From Ignavibacteriota bacterium (GTDB lineage Bacteria > Bacteroidota > Ignavibacteria > Ignavibacteriales > Melioribacteraceae): DNA of 64,000 nucleotides. The DNA lies in the NCBI GenBank assembly GCA_002698995.1, contig PAAX01000026.1, positions 62,001 through 126,000 on the forward strand. Direction: 5' to 3'. The notes under the pieces were generated by a model. It ran no database searches, was not told where the DNA came from, and saw only the letters and a program-made list of their open reading frames with translations. This document shows, piece by piece, positions 43,603 through 53,233 of the stretch (positions within the stretch are counted from its first letter, which is position 1; each line of letters starts with the position of its first letter). The position numbers and the translations under genes were made by a program.

Positions 43603-44049
43603 TTATTCTCTTCTTGTAGCCTTAATCCTAACATCAAATTTATTTGTAGTTTTATTAAGCGAAGTATTTACCTCCATTTTTACCTTAACAGTGTGAACAC
43701 AATATGAATCAGTATTTAATGTATCAGAAGTATATCCCTCTTCTTTACAATTTCTAATCAAATTGGAAATTAATTTTTCAGCTCCTTGTTTACTTTCAAG
43801 TGAAAGGCATGCTTCAGCTTGAAAAACCCCTTTATCGTTAGAAACAAAAGCATAACGCGAATCCTGAGTTTTATAAAAAGTACAAATCATTGAAGGATTG
43901 GAATTATCTTGATAAGCTGGTTTTCCCATTCGTGCAGTAATTTCTTTAACAGAAAAACCGATAAAAGAATGCATATTAATTTCTTGCGCAATTATAGGTA
44001 AGCAAAATATTAATTGCAAAACAGCAAGAAGTTTGATGAAAGTTTTCAT
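43603..44049 (-). CDS. small exported protein of unknown function
   Basis: 148 residues with a signal peptide ending LPIIAQ. The mature part begins EINMHSFIGFSVKEITARMGKPAYQDN, a pattern (a conserved G-P-loop-like turn after a short helix) also seen in BamE/SmpA-like small envelope proteins, but the match is too weak to name. Two cysteines near residues ~60 and ~75 and a third pair later could form disulfides. It lies upstream of the 131-residue exported protein gene with a gap of about 47 bases. Confidence 0.6.
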   Translation of the reverse strand: MKTFIKLLAVLQLIFCLPIIAQEINMHSFIGFSVKEITARMGKPAYQDNSNPSMICTFYKTQDSRYAFVSNDKGVFQAEACLSLESKQGAEKLISNLIRNCKEEGYTSDTLNTDSYCVHTVKVKMEVNTSLNKTTNKFDVRIKATRRE

Positions 44050-44197
44050 GTCACTTCTCCTCTTTTACTTTATAAATTATCTATGTGAAAAAATTTATAA
44101 ACAGCTTAAAGAGGAAAATGAATAAAAGTATTAACAACAAAAAAATATCTGATAAGTATGTTTTAAATATGCAATTGTAAATAAGATTTGTCAAACT

Positions 44198-44234
44198 AAA
44201 AAAGGGACTCTTTACTAATTGAGTCCCTTTTTTT
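44198..44234 (-). terminator. terminator after ferredoxin gene
   Basis: AAAGGGACTC/GAGTCCCTTT stem of 10 bp with a 10-base loop and runs of A/T on both flanks; about 25 bases after the ferredoxin stop on the minus strand. It could also act on plus-strand transcripts. Confidence 0.9.
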
Positions 44235-44254
44235 AACACATCAGCTTATAAAAA

Positions 44255-44554
44255 TTATCTTCCTATTTCATCTAATTTTTCTTTTTTAGCCATTAATTCT
44301 TCTTGAGTTTCTTGGTTATTTTCATCTTGAATAATAGCTTCAGTAGGACAAGCAGCAATACACTGTGGTTCATCATAAAAACCAACACATTCAGTACATT
44401 TTTCAGGTACTATATATGTGTGTTCATCATTTAAAGTATCTTTTTCTTCACCGCCGTAATTATAAGTTTCGCCGGCACCGTAAATTGCATTATTTGGGCA
44501 TTCAGCTTCGCAAGCATTGCAAGAAATGCAATCTTCTGTAATTATAACAGCCAT
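44255..44554 (-). CDS. 2[4Fe-4S] ferredoxin, Alvin type
   Basis: A 99-residue cytoplasmic electron carrier. The first cluster uses C9..C12..C15..C19 (EDCISCNACEAECP). The second has C53..C56, a longer gap to C65, then C69 (CTECVGFYDEPQCIAACP). This eight-residue insertion and the C-terminal extension are hallmarks of Alvin-type ferredoxins with very low-potential clusters, found in phototrophs and many Bacteroidota/Chlorobi relatives. It may serve PFOR/OGOR-type or reductive biosynthetic enzymes. The gene is single, with a strong terminator; the ~360 bases upstream hold no other gene. Confidence 0.95.
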   Translation of the reverse strand: MAVIITEDCISCNACEAECPNNAIYGAGETYNYGGEEKDTLNDEHTYIVPEKCTECVGFYDEPQCIAACPTEAIIQDENNQETQEELMAKKEKLDEIGR

Positions 44555-44917
44555 TTTTATTACCTCTAGTATTTTTTGAATAATTAAAAGATTTATTCAC
44601 TGTATGCAAATTAAATACCGAACTATTTTTTAGAGGTATATTTTTACAAATCCGCTAAACTATTTTTTACTAATTCTTTCAAGTCGACTATTAAAATACT
44701 TTAGTATGTAAAAGATTCTTTGAATATCGTTAATTTTTGATGATTTTTAATTCAATTGAATTTTAGGATATCGCCTCTATATTTTTTCTTTACTTAGAAA
44801 TATTTTGAAAAAATTGAATAACCATTTACTTTATCAGCAAATAATTGAATCGGAAAACGAATAACAATTTCAAAAATGAGAAAAGTATCCGAAATAATAT
44901 CAATTTTTAGATTTTAT
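44555..44917. other. gene-free interval, nothing identified
   Basis: 363 AT-rich bases between the ferredoxin start and the YfcC-transporter stop. I see no ORF, tRNA-like fold or convincing terminator. The ferredoxin promoter presumably lies here, but no clear -35/-10 pair stands out. Confidence 0.6.
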
Positions 44918-46318
44918 TTAATGCCAGCCGATAAAAAATGGCGGAATTAGTAAAATTAGACTAAGCGTAAAAAAAATTATTTCGAGTGGTATAATCCATT
45001 TTGCCCATTTTTCCCAAGGAATTTCAGCTAAAGTTAAAACACCCATTGTAACGGCAGAAGTTGGAATTATTAAGTTTGTAAATCCATCACCAAATTGAAA
45101 TGCTAAAACAGCAGTTTGTCTTGATACTCCAACTAAATCACTTAATGGTGCCATAATCGGCATTGTTAAAGCAGCCTGTCCGCTTCCGGAAGGAACAAAA
45201 AAGTTAATTAATGTCTGAACAACAAGCATTGTTTGAGAAGAAACAATCGGATGAAATTCATCAACCATTGATGAAAGTGAAAATAAAATTGTATCAATTA
45301 TTTTTCCATCGGTTGCAACAATTAAAATTGCTCTAGCTAAAGCAATTACCAGCGCAGTACCAATTAAATCTTTTGCACCGTTTACAAATGCATCGGTTAT
45401 TTCTTGTACAGATAATTTTCCTAAAATTCCTACTACTATACCGGTTATTAGAAATACAGCACAAATTTCCTGAACAAACCATTGGTATTTTAAAACTCCA
45501 AAAACCAATACAATTAAGCCCAATAAAAATGCACCAAGCACAAGTTTATGCTGTTCATCAATTCCATCAAATTTTTCTAGTTTTTCTAAATGTAGATTCT
45601 TTCTTTTTAATTCATCTTTGGCAAAAGTAGGACTCAATTTGGGATTTGATTTTACCCTCTTAGCATATCTTGTAACAAATAAAATTGCTGTAGTAGTTAT
45701 TATAAGCCAAACAACGATGCGATATTCAATACCGGAAAATAAAGGAACTTCTGCAATTCCTTGTGCAATTCCAATTGTAAAAGGATTTAAGAACGCTCCG
45801 GCAAAACCCGCACCAGCTCCAATAAAAGGAATAGCTACGCCGGTAATTGTATCATAACCCAGCATTAATGCCATCGGAACAAATACTAATATAAAAGGGA
45901 TTATTTCTTCGCTCATTCCAAAGACTGCTCCCGCTAAAGAAAATAATGTCATAAAAATAGGAATTAAAAGAAGTCTTACAACCGAAGAACTTTTATGAGC
46001 TTTGGCAATTGCCAAAATTCCGGAATCAACAGCTTCGGTTTTTTGAAAAATTGAAAATGCTCCTCCAACTATTAAAACGAATCCAATTATTTCTGCAGCT
46101 GCAATAAATCCTCTAATTGGTGACATTAAAATATCGCCGAATCCTTGCGGGTTACTTTGTACATAAGAAAAAGTCTCAGGATCAACTATGCTTCTTCCGT
46201 TTTTTACGATTCTAATATATTCTCCGGAAGGCAGTATCCATGTTAATATTGCAACTACTACAACTAAAGATCCCATTATTAAAAAAGTATTTGGTGATTT
46301 TAATTTTTTAAGAAGCAT
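44918..46318 (-). CDS. YfcC-family membrane transporter
   Basis: A 466-residue inner-membrane carrier with about 11-12 helices of the YfcC/DcuC-like (ion transporter superfamily) group. Characteristic are TWILPSGEY near the N-terminus, FGMSEEIIPFILVFVPMALMLGYD and QTLINFFVPSGSGQAALTMPIMAPLSDLVGVSRQTAVLAFQFGDGF. Relatives transport basic amino acids, peptides or C4-dicarboxylates; the substrate here is unknown. It is a single gene, divergent from the subtilase at 46452. Confidence 0.92.
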   Translation of the reverse strand: MLLKKLKSPNTFLIMGSLVVVVAILTWILPSGEYIRIVKNGRSIVDPETFSYVQSNPQGFGDILMSPIRGFIAAAEIIGFVLIVGGAFSIFQKTEAVDSGILAIAKAHKSSSVVRLLLIPIFMTLFSLAGAVFGMSEEIIPFILVFVPMALMLGYDTITGVAIPFIGAGAGFAGAFLNPFTIGIAQGIAEVPLFSGIEYRIVVWLIITTTAILFVTRYAKRVKSNPKLSPTFAKDELKRKNLHLEKLEKFDGIDEQHKLVLGAFLLGLIVLVFGVLKYQWFVQEICAVFLITGIVVGILGKLSVQEITDAFVNGAKDLIGTALVIALARAILIVATDGKIIDTILFSLSSMVDEFHPIVSSQTMLVVQTLINFFVPSGSGQAALTMPIMAPLSDLVGVSRQTAVLAFQFGDGFTNLIIPTSAVTMGVLTLAEIPWEKWAKWIIPLEIIFFTLSLILLIPPFFIGWH

Positions 46319-46451
46319 AATAATTCCTTTTTGTAGAAAGTAAAAATTAACAATTCTTTTGCTAAGGTGTAAAATTTAGATTTAATTTTTATGTAAAAAA
46401 GTATATTTTCATTTTTTTTATATAGGAACTAAATAAAAAGGAAAAACAAAA

Positions 46452-49325
46452 ATGAAGTACTTTTTAATACTTTTCTCTCTATTGGTTATAAGTGTCAATT
46501 CACAGGTAAAAAGTAACAAGACAAATTTAATAAACCTTTCTAAAGAAAAATCACATGAATTTAAGCTGAATAAGATGAAAGCTGATTCAATTGCAAATGC
46601 GCAGGGATTCTTCACAAAAAAAACTCTTTCTGATGGAACAGAATTAGAGTTGATGAGATTTGAAAATGGACTTCCAATTTTTTATTCTACTGATAACATA
46701 ACTGCTGCCGCAACTTCTTCAACTGATAAAGTATGGGAAAATGGAGCAGGCGGTTACAATTTAAGCGGAGAAGGTATTAAACTAGCAGTATGGGACGGTG
46801 GAAATGTGAGAACTACTCATCAAGAATTTCAAGGACGTGCAGTTCAAAGAGACGGAAATAATGCATTAAGCGGTCATGCTACTCACGTTGCCGGAACAGT
46901 TGCTGCCGGCGGTATAAATCCTAGCGCTAAGGGTATGTCTTATAAAGCCGACTTAGATACTTACACTTGGAGCAATGATGAATCCGAAATGGCAAATGCC
47001 GCTGTTGCCGGATTACAGATTTCTAATCATTCATACGGAATTCCTTTGGGATGGGAATATAATTATTTTGATGATAATAGATGGGCATGGTTAGGCGATA
47101 CTACTGTTAGTCAGACTGAAGATTATAGATTCGGATTATATTCTAACCAAACAAAAACTTGGGATCAAATTGCATACAATGCTCCATATTATTTAATAAA
47201 CAGAAGTGCTGGAAATGAAAGAACTGAAACAGGTCCAGCAAATCCTAATACCGAATCTTATTGGATTTATAGTGGAAGCAGTTGGGCATTAACAACCGGT
47301 TATAGAATTCCGGATGGTGGTCAACTTGGATTCGATTGTATTCAAGAAGATAAAGTCGGTAAAAATATTTTAACCGTTGGTGCTGTTAATGACGCTCCGA
47401 ATGGTTATTTAGATCCGAGCAGTGTAAGTATGACTACATTCAGCAGCTGGGGACCTACTGATGATGGAAGAATTAAACCTGATGTAGTTGCTAACGGTGC
47501 AGGATTAACTTCTACTTATTCAGGCTCAGATAATAATTACGAATCCTTGAGCGGAACTTCAATGTCAACTCCTGCTACAACAGGTTCATTAGGATTAGTT
47601 CTAGAACATTACAGAAATACTTATAGTCAAAATCCATTAGCCTCTACATTAAAAGGACTTGCAATTCATACTGCTGATGAAGCCGGAAATTCTGATGGTC
47701 CTGATTATATTTATGGCTGGGGATTGCTTAATACTTATAAGGCAGTTCAGCTTATCTCATATGATAATGCAATGGGACAAAATAATTTTATTAAGGAAGA
47801 TAAAATTGATAATGGACAAGAATTAGAGTATTCTTTTGAAAGTAATGGCAACGAACCAATAAAAGTTACAATAGTTTGGACAGATGTACCGGGTGAACCT
47901 ATTTCAAATCCGGGATTAAACAATAGAACTCCAATGCTGGTAAATGATCTTGATCTGAGAGTATTCTCTTCTACAAATGAAGAATTTATGCCATGGATTC
48001 TTGATCCGGATAATCCAACACAAGCTGCATCAAAAGGAGATAATATTAGAGATAATGTTGAACAAGTTTATATTTCTCAACCATCTGCCGGAACATATAC
48101 GATAAAAGTAAATCATAAAAATAGTATTACCAATGATGAACAATACTTTTCTCTATTAATTTCAGGTGCAGCACTAAACGAGCCATTAGCATCAAACTTA
48201 GTTTCTCCAACTAATAATGAAGTTGATGTTGAATATATCAACTCAGTTTTTGAATGGGAAAGATCAGAACTTGCTCAAAACTATGTAATTCAGATTGCAT
48301 CCGATGATCAATTCAATAATATAATTCTTGAAAATACTGTTGCATCAGTAAAAACAATAATAACAGAATTACCGGACTTCATAGAATTATTCTGGCGAGT
48401 GAAATCCAAGAATAACGGTGGAGAAAGTGGTTGGTCTGATGTTTATAAATTCAGAACTAAAATTGCTTTACCAAAAAATGTTGAATTAGTTAGTCCGGAA
48501 AGCAATGAAGAGAATATTCCATTAAATCAAGAATTCAAATGGAAAAAAGAATCAAGATCAGAAACATATACGATTGAAATAGCTAAAAATCTGTTATTTC
48601 TATCAACTTTAGAATCTGCTGATAATATTGTTGATACAACATTCAGTGCTAGTAACTTGCCGGATGGATCAAGATTATATTGGAGAGTAAGAGGAGTAAA
48701 CTCTACCGGTGAAGGAAATAATAGTGTTGGAATTTTCTTTACAATGCTTCCAGCTCCCGATAACATAAATGCAGTTGAACAAACCGGTGATGTTTTGTTA
48801 ACTTGGAAAGATAATAGTCAGAATGAAACTCAATTTGTAATTGAAAGAAAAGAAGGAAACGGAAGTTTTATTCCTATTGATACTGTTGCCAAGAATAGTG
48901 TTGAATATTTGGATACAAAAAGTTTTACGGATCCAAATTTAACATATAGAATATATGCTTCAAGTAATTATGCTCAGTCTGAATATAGTTCCGAAATCTC
49001 AATTGTTGTAACATCTGTTGAGAATGAAACCTCTTTACCAAAGCAGTATTCATTGATGCAGAACTATCCAAATCCGTTTAATCCATCAACAATAATAAAA
49101 TACAATTTACCTAAAGAAAGTAATGTTTCTATTAAGATATACAATATTCTTGGTGAAGTTACAGCTAGGCTTGTTAATAACGAAGTAAAATCTATGGGTA
49201 ATTATGAAGTCAATTTTAATGCAAAGAATTTGTCATCTGGAATTTATTTTTATGAGATAAATGCTTCTGCTGTTGATGGTTCAGAGAATTTTAATTCAAT
49301 AAAAAAGATGTTGTTGATTAAGTAA
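46452..49325 (+). CDS. T9SS-exported subtilisin-like serine protease (S8)
   Basis: 957 residues. A signal peptide (to ~17) and a short propeptide precede an S8 catalytic domain with Asp115 (LAVWDGG), His142 (GHATHVAGT), oxyanion Asn255 (RSAGNE) and Ser370 (LSGTSMSTP). A proprotein-type beta-sandwich (~440-575) follows, with VTIVWTDVPGEP. Two fibronectin-like modules (~580-760), one more (~765-860) and a T9SS type A sorting domain (NYPNPFNPSTIIKYNLP, terminal KKMLLIK) complete it. It should degrade proteins outside the cell or process surface proteins. The gene has its own terminator at 49356-49390. All catalytic residues are intact. Confidence 0.95.
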   Translation: MKYFLILFSLLVISVNSQVKSNKTNLINLSKEKSHEFKLNKMKADSIANAQGFFTKKTLSDGTELELMRFENGLPIFYSTDNITAAATSSTDKVWENGAGGYNLSGEGIKLAVWDGGNVRTTHQEFQGRAVQRDGNNALSGHATHVAGTVAAGGINPSAKGMSYKADLDTYTWSNDESEMANAAVAGLQISNHSYGIPLGWEYNYFDDNRWAWLGDTTVSQTEDYRFGLYSNQTKTWDQIAYNAPYYLINRSAGNERTETGPANPNTESYWIYSGSSWALTTGYRIPDGGQLGFDCIQEDKVGKNILTVGAVNDAPNGYLDPSSVSMTTFSSWGPTDDGRIKPDVVANGAGLTSTYSGSDNNYESLSGTSMSTPATTGSLGLVLEHYRNTYSQNPLASTLKGLAIHTADEAGNSDGPDYIYGWGLLNTYKAVQLISYDNAMGQNNFIKEDKIDNGQELEYSFESNGNEPIKVTIVWTDVPGEPISNPGLNNRTPMLVNDLDLRVFSSTNEEFMPWILDPDNPTQAASKGDNIRDNVEQVYISQPSAGTYTIKVNHKNSITNDEQYFSLLISGAALNEPLASNLVSPTNNEVDVEYINSVFEWERSELAQNYVIQIASDDQFNNIILENTVASVKTIITELPDFIELFWRVKSKNNGGESGWSDVYKFRTKIALPKNVELVSPESNEENIPLNQEFKWKKESRSETYTIEIAKNLLFLSTLESADNIVDTTFSASNLPDGSRLYWRVRGVNSTGEGNNSVGIFFTMLPAPDNINAVEQTGDVLLTWKDNSQNETQFVIERKEGNGSFIPIDTVAKNSVEYLDTKSFTDPNLTYRIYASSNYAQSEYSSEISIVVTSVENETSLPKQYSLMQNYPNPFNPSTIIKYNLPKESNVSIKIYNILGEVTARLVNNEVKSMGNYEVNFNAKNLSSGIYFYEINASAVDGSENFNSIKKMLLIK

Positions 49326-49355
49326 ACTATCACTTATAAGTAAAGTAGATTAGTT

Positions 49356-49390
49356 AAAGACTGATTAGTAAATTAATCAGTCTTTTTTTT
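49356..49390 (+). terminator. intrinsic terminator after the subtilase gene
   Basis: AAAGACTGATTA/TAATCAGTCTTT stem with a short loop and a run of T residues, about 30 bases after the stop codon. Confidence 0.92.
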
Positions 49391-49481
49391 ATTCAAATTA
49401 AATGACATTTTATTCTTAATAAGAGATAACTTCACTAATTTTATTGTATAATTTTTTTTGAATTTTCAGAAAGACATTTTA

Positions 49482-50390
49482 ATGTTTAAAAAGTTTGCAC
49501 CATTTTTTGTAATAACTGCTGCAGTATTATGGGGAATAGATGGAATTGTTCTCCGTCCTACTTTATTTACTTTACCGGTAACACTTGTTGTATTTATTGA
49601 AAGTGCAATTGTGGCTTTAATCCTCTCCCCTTTTTTCATAAAGAAATTGAATGAAATAAAAATCCTTAGTAAAAAGGATTTGTTAGCATTCATTGGAGTT
49701 GCGCTCTTTGGAGGTGCAATCGGAACAATGGCAATTACTAAAGCATTGTTTTACGTCAACTTTGTAAATCTTTCAATCGTAATTTTAATTCAAAAATTGC
49801 AGCCGGTTTTTGCAATATTATTTGCATCAATTTTACTTAAGGAAAAGCTTACCACAAGATTCTTACTTTGGGCTGTGACTGCAATTTTAGGCGCTTTCAT
49901 ATTAACATTTGGATTTAATCTTCCAATTATAAATTCAGAAGATAAAACAGCACTTGCTGCATTTTTTGCAATTCTTGCATCTGTAAGTTTTGCTCTTTCA
50001 ACAGTATTAAGCAAAAGAGCTTTAAGAAATGTAACTTTTGAAACCGGAACTTACCTTAGATTTTTAACTACTAGTATTATTATGTTGGTTTTTGTTTTAG
50101 TAAATTCAAGTTACAGCGAATTTAGTTCTATTAGTCATACCCAAATTATAATATTTTTAATTATTGCTTTTACAACCGGAGGTCCGGCAATCTTTCTTTA
50201 TTACTATGGATTAAAGGAAGTTTCTGCATCGCACTCAACTATTTATGAATTGGCATTTCCTTTATCAGCTGTAATTTTGGAATATTTTATTCATGATAAT
50301 ATCTTGAATCTGGAACAATGGTTTGGAGCAATTATTTTAATGGTTAGTATTTTAAAGGTTACAACGTTTGACGAGAAGAGTTCTTCTTAA
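49482..50390 (+). CDS. EamA-type DMT permease
   Basis: A 302-residue, ten-helix inner-membrane protein with two EamA halves (GIDGIVLRPTLF..., LQPVFAILFASILLKEKLT in the first; LAFFAILASVSFALSTVLSKRAL and YYYGLKEVSASHSTIYELAFPLSAVILEYF in the second). I use the ATG at 49482; a TTG eight codons earlier would add residues without membrane character. Substrate is unknown; such carriers export or import metabolites. Its last 32 bases overlap the convergent membrane-protein gene at 50359-50868. Confidence 0.9.
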   Translation: MFKKFAPFFVITAAVLWGIDGIVLRPTLFTLPVTLVVFIESAIVALILSPFFIKKLNEIKILSKKDLLAFIGVALFGGAIGTMAITKALFYVNFVNLSIVILIQKLQPVFAILFASILLKEKLTTRFLLWAVTAILGAFILTFGFNLPIINSEDKTALAAFFAILASVSFALSTVLSKRALRNVTFETGTYLRFLTTSIIMLVFVLVNSSYSEFSSISHTQIIIFLIIAFTTGGPAIFLYYYGLKEVSASHSTIYELAFPLSAVILEYFIHDNILNLEQWFGAIILMVSILKVTTFDEKSSS

Positions 50391-50868
50391 AAATTAATTC
50401 GTACATAGTTATAAAGCTCATCAGATAAAAAGAAAAATATAGCAATACTGCAGAAATGATTGTAAGGTATACAAAGTTTTCATGCACAAATCTGACCAGC
50501 CAGAGCGAACCAAATGTTACAGAGGTTGAAATAAATGGTTCAATAATAAAGAACATTTTAAGCTTTCCATTAATAATGGAATTGAAATAGAAAATCAATC
50601 CAAGTAAAATGAAAATAAATGAAAATCCGATTATGTGATTATGAGTTGTTAAAAGAAGTTCACCAATTGATTTAGGATAATTTTCGGGTATTTCAAATTC
50701 CTCTTCCGCTATATCTCCTTTATATCTTGAAACAGTTCCATCCGGAGTTAATTTTGTAGTTACTTGCAAATAAAAAACTCCAACTGTAACACCAACAGTT
50801 AAAGTGAATACAAATAAGAAAAGTATTTTCTTCAAATCATTATTCAGCTGATATAGTTTGTTATTCAT
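50359..50868 (-). CDS. four-helix membrane protein with conserved-looking histidines
   Basis: 169 residues with about four membrane helices (15-35, 78-97, 105-125, 132-155). His76 and His78 at the start of helix 2 (LTTHNHIIGFSF) and His129 (RFVHENF) could bind heme b or a metal, but this is a guess. The extracytoplasmic loop at 40-65 is acidic. I do not recognise a family. Its ATG overlaps the FMN-binding gene's stop by four bases (ATGA), and a porin gene precedes that one, so the three form a tight unit. It overlaps the DMT permease gene tail to tail by 32 bases. Confidence 0.78.
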   Translation of the reverse strand: MNNKLYQLNNDLKKILFLFVFTLTVGVTVGVFYLQVTTKLTPDGTVSRYKGDIAEEEFEIPENYPKSIGELLLTTHNHIIGFSFIFILLGLIFYFNSIINGKLKMFFIIEPFISTSVTFGSLWLVRFVHENFVYLTIISAVLLYFSFYLMSFITMYELIFKKNSSRQTL

Positions 50869-51398
50869 AAATCATTTTTTATATGACTAAATAATATAGC
50901 AAGTTTTTTAATTCCCATAGAAACAGAATTTACAGAAATTGTTGCTCCTGAAATTGCAGAAATTTCATCACCTACTGAGTAACTTGATTTGTAATTTTTT
51001 CCTTTAAACTGACTTTGCCAATCCTCCGACGAAACAGCACCACCGTAAGGTTCTCTATACTTAAGAATTGCAGAAGATTTTATATCACCTTTCTTATCGA
51101 AAATTACCATAAAAGTAATTGGCATACTTTTGCCAAGAACATTATCTATAAATGCAAAACCTTCTTCCTTATCATCAATTTTAATTTTGTATACATAGAT
51201 GTAATCTTGATAAAATCTCTGTCTTACTTCCAATTCAATTTTTTCTTTAAGCGATTTATTTAACTGGAATTTTTCAATTTCAATTTTAGGCGAATTATAG
51301 TTTTTATTAATAATTTCAAATGCTCTATCCTTAATGCCTGATGCATAAAGCAAACAGGCAAAAAGGAATAGAGAAAAAATAATTTTATTTTTATTCAA
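50865..51398 (-). CDS. extracytoplasmic FMN-binding domain protein
   Basis: 177 residues with a signal or anchor sequence (about 6-20). The C-terminal half is an FMN_bind domain: GFAFIDNVLGKSMPITFMVIF, ILKYREPYGGAV and SAISGATISVNSV. In NqrC/RnfG-type proteins, the threonine of SGAT (here Thr153) carries FMN through a phosphoester bond made by ApbE. It should be a periplasmic flavoprotein that passes electrons. ApbE is not encoded in the window. It lies 15 bases after the porin gene and is translationally coupled to the membrane protein after it. Confidence 0.88.
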   Translation of the reverse strand: MNKNKIIFSLFLFACLLYASGIKDRAFEIINKNYNSPKIEIEKFQLNKSLKEKIELEVRQRFYQDYIYVYKIKIDDKEEGFAFIDNVLGKSMPITFMVIFDKKGDIKSSAILKYREPYGGAVSSEDWQSQFKGKNYKSSYSVGDEISAISGATISVNSVSMGIKKLAILFSHIKNDL

Positions 51399-51413
51399 TT
51401 TTCTTCCCTTTTA

Positions 51414-52481
51414 TTAATAGAAGAAATAACCAAACCCAATATTCCAATAAGTATTTTTAACACTTGTAAGTTTATTTTTCTCTTGAGCGTAATCAAATTT
51501 TACAACAATTTCATCAAGAGGTTTAACTGATAAACCTACCATCCATTTGTTAAAATTGTATGCATCTTTGGCAACAAGATTATTTTTTACTGAAGCTGCA
51601 GTATTATAATTTGTATATCTTACAAAAGGAATAACTTTAGTTTCCCAGTCAAGTAATGAAGCGACATTATAGCCTAAATCAAAATAGTATCCGAATGATC
51701 TTTCCAGATCAATATCGCTGTATGAGATATTACCGATTTCAAATACTGAATAAATATTGTGTGCTTCATACTTAGCATGAAACTCTAAAAGATTCCAAGG
51801 AACAACAGTTGAATCTCCTCTTGCATTATTAAATGTAGCTGAAGCGCCGAATAATAATCCAGGTACATTACTGTAATCTAATCTAATATTATACATTAAA
51901 TTATGACCGTCGCCATAATGACCATTATATCTTGCTCCTCTAATTCCGCTTTTAGCAGTTATACCATCGGCATCCATCCCTTCTAAAACAGAGAATTTAT
52001 AATTCAATCCTTTATACATACCATAGATTCCAACGCCGTTTGCAGACCAAGTTGTAGGAATTATTAAGCTGTGATAAGTCGGTCTTTCAACGCCAAAAAA
52101 TGTTGGTGGTTCATGAATTTCATTTACAATTCCGGCTGGAGTTAAAAGAATACCGGCTTGAAATCCTAGCCAGTCAGCATAATGAAAATTTATATAAGCT
52201 TGCTCTAAAGCTACTTTACCTTTATTTCCTTCTACAACATTATGTTCAACTTCAAACTCAGATTTAAAAGACCATTTATCATTCCATTGAAATCCGTAAA
52301 AAATTACAAATCTATGAAAATCAAATTTTTTGGTAGTTTGTCCGTTTTGCGGTTCAACAACGTTATAATGTAATTCACCATAACCTGATAAAGTTGATTT
52401 TCTTACAAAATCAAATTCATCTTGAGCGTTAACTTTCAATGAAAACAAAATAATAATAGACATTATAAGGATCTTACACAT
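51414..52481 (-). CDS. outer-membrane porin (OprO/OprP-like phosphate-selective family)
   Basis: A 355-residue beta-barrel protein with a signal peptide ending LKVNAQ. The mature part has the repeated strand pattern of the OprO/P family: SGYGELHYNVVEPQNG, FVIFYGFQWNDKWSFKSEFEVEHN, VALEQAYINFHYADWLGFQAGILLTPAGIVNEIHEPPTFFGVERP, and it ends GFGYFFY with a terminal aromatic residue. It probably makes a trimeric pore for anions or small solutes; selectivity is unknown. It is the first gene of a unit with an FMN-binding protein and a four-helix membrane protein, which hints at an extracytoplasmic redox function rather than phosphate uptake. Confidence 0.86.
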   Translation of the reverse strand: MCKILIMSIIILFSLKVNAQDEFDFVRKSTLSGYGELHYNVVEPQNGQTTKKFDFHRFVIFYGFQWNDKWSFKSEFEVEHNVVEGNKGKVALEQAYINFHYADWLGFQAGILLTPAGIVNEIHEPPTFFGVERPTYHSLIIPTTWSANGVGIYGMYKGLNYKFSVLEGMDADGITAKSGIRGARYNGHYGDGHNLMYNIRLDYSNVPGLLFGASATFNNARGDSTVVPWNLLEFHAKYEAHNIYSVFEIGNISYSDIDLERSFGYYFDLGYNVASLLDWETKVIPFVRYTNYNTAASVKNNLVAKDAYNFNKWMVGLSVKPLDEIVVKFDYAQEKNKLTSVKNTYWNIGFGYFFY

Positions 52482-52591
52482 ATTTATTTCACTCCAATTT
52501 AGTTTTTATGTGTTTCTATTTTTATTTAGACTAAATATAAATAAGATCATTAAAACTAACAAGTCTTTTTATCATTTTTAAATGAAGAAAT

Positions 52592-52629
52592 CAAAAAAAA
52601 AGACATCTATTTAAACTGTCTTAGATGTC
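52592..52629 (-). terminator. terminator after msrB
   Basis: GACATCT/AGATGTC stem (7 bp) with a 14-base loop followed on the minus strand by a run of T residues, about 33 bases after the msrB stop. Confidence 0.82.
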
Positions 52630-52662
52630 CTTAATGAATTACTTGGTAAAAATTATAATTTA

Positions 52663-53199
52663 TTATTTGATTTCTGCTTTAGGAATAAAATTTAATGAAG
52701 CTGAATTTATGCAATATCTTAAGCCGGTAGGTTTGGGCCCGTCTGTAAAAACATGACCTAAATGACCACTGCAATTCGAACATAAAACTTCTGTTCTTAT
52801 CATACCGTATGAAGTATCCCGTTCGTAAGCAATAGCTTCTTTATTAATTGGTTGAAAATAACTAGGCCAGCCGCTTCCGGAGTCATACTTGGTTTCTGAA
52901 GAAAAAAGATGTGAATTACAAGCTGCACAGGTATAAATCCCTTCTTCATGATGATCATAATACTTTCCGGTAAATGCTCTTTCGGTTCCTTTTTCAAACA
53001 TGATACAATACTGCTCTTTTGATAATTCTTTTTTCCATTCTTCTTCTGTTTTATTAAGCTTTGTTAAGATTTTTTTCTTCTCAACATTTGCCGAATCTTG
53101 GTCGGAAGGTTTGTTATTAATCATACTGCTTCCCCTTTCAGAAAGATATAACGATGATATCAAAAATATTATAACAATAAATAAAAACGTAATTCTCAT
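52663..53199 (-). CDS. msrB: peptide methionine-R-sulfoxide reductase MsrB, exported form
   Basis: 178 residues. An N-terminal hydrophobic segment (about 4-20) makes it an exported or membrane-anchored MsrB. The zinc site is CAAC (91/94) and CSNC (140/143), and the catalytic cysteine is Cys163 in RYCINSASL. Cys65 (EQYCIMF) is a candidate resolving residue. [11 protein letters not shown] and GHLGHVF complete the signature. It repairs methionine-R-sulfoxide in envelope proteins. It lies 34 bases after the SPOR-domain gene and a terminator follows. Confidence 0.94.
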   Translation of the reverse strand: MRITFLFIVIIFLISSLYLSERGSSMINNKPSDQDSANVEKKKILTKLNKTEEEWKKELSKEQYCIMFEKGTERAFTGKYYDHHEEGIYTCAACNSHLFSSETKYDSGSGWPSYFQPINKEAIAYERDTSYGMIRTEVLCSNCSGHLGHVFTDGPKPTGLRYCINSASLNFIPKAEIK

Positions 53200-53233
53200 T
53201 TAAGTAAGACAAAAGGTCTGCTATTTTAGTTCC

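Noticed and set aside
44118-44180. 20-codon ORF with GAGGAAA in front
   Set aside because: No hydrophobic or conserved pattern, very short, and there is no second copy for comparison; chance is likely in this AT-rich gap.
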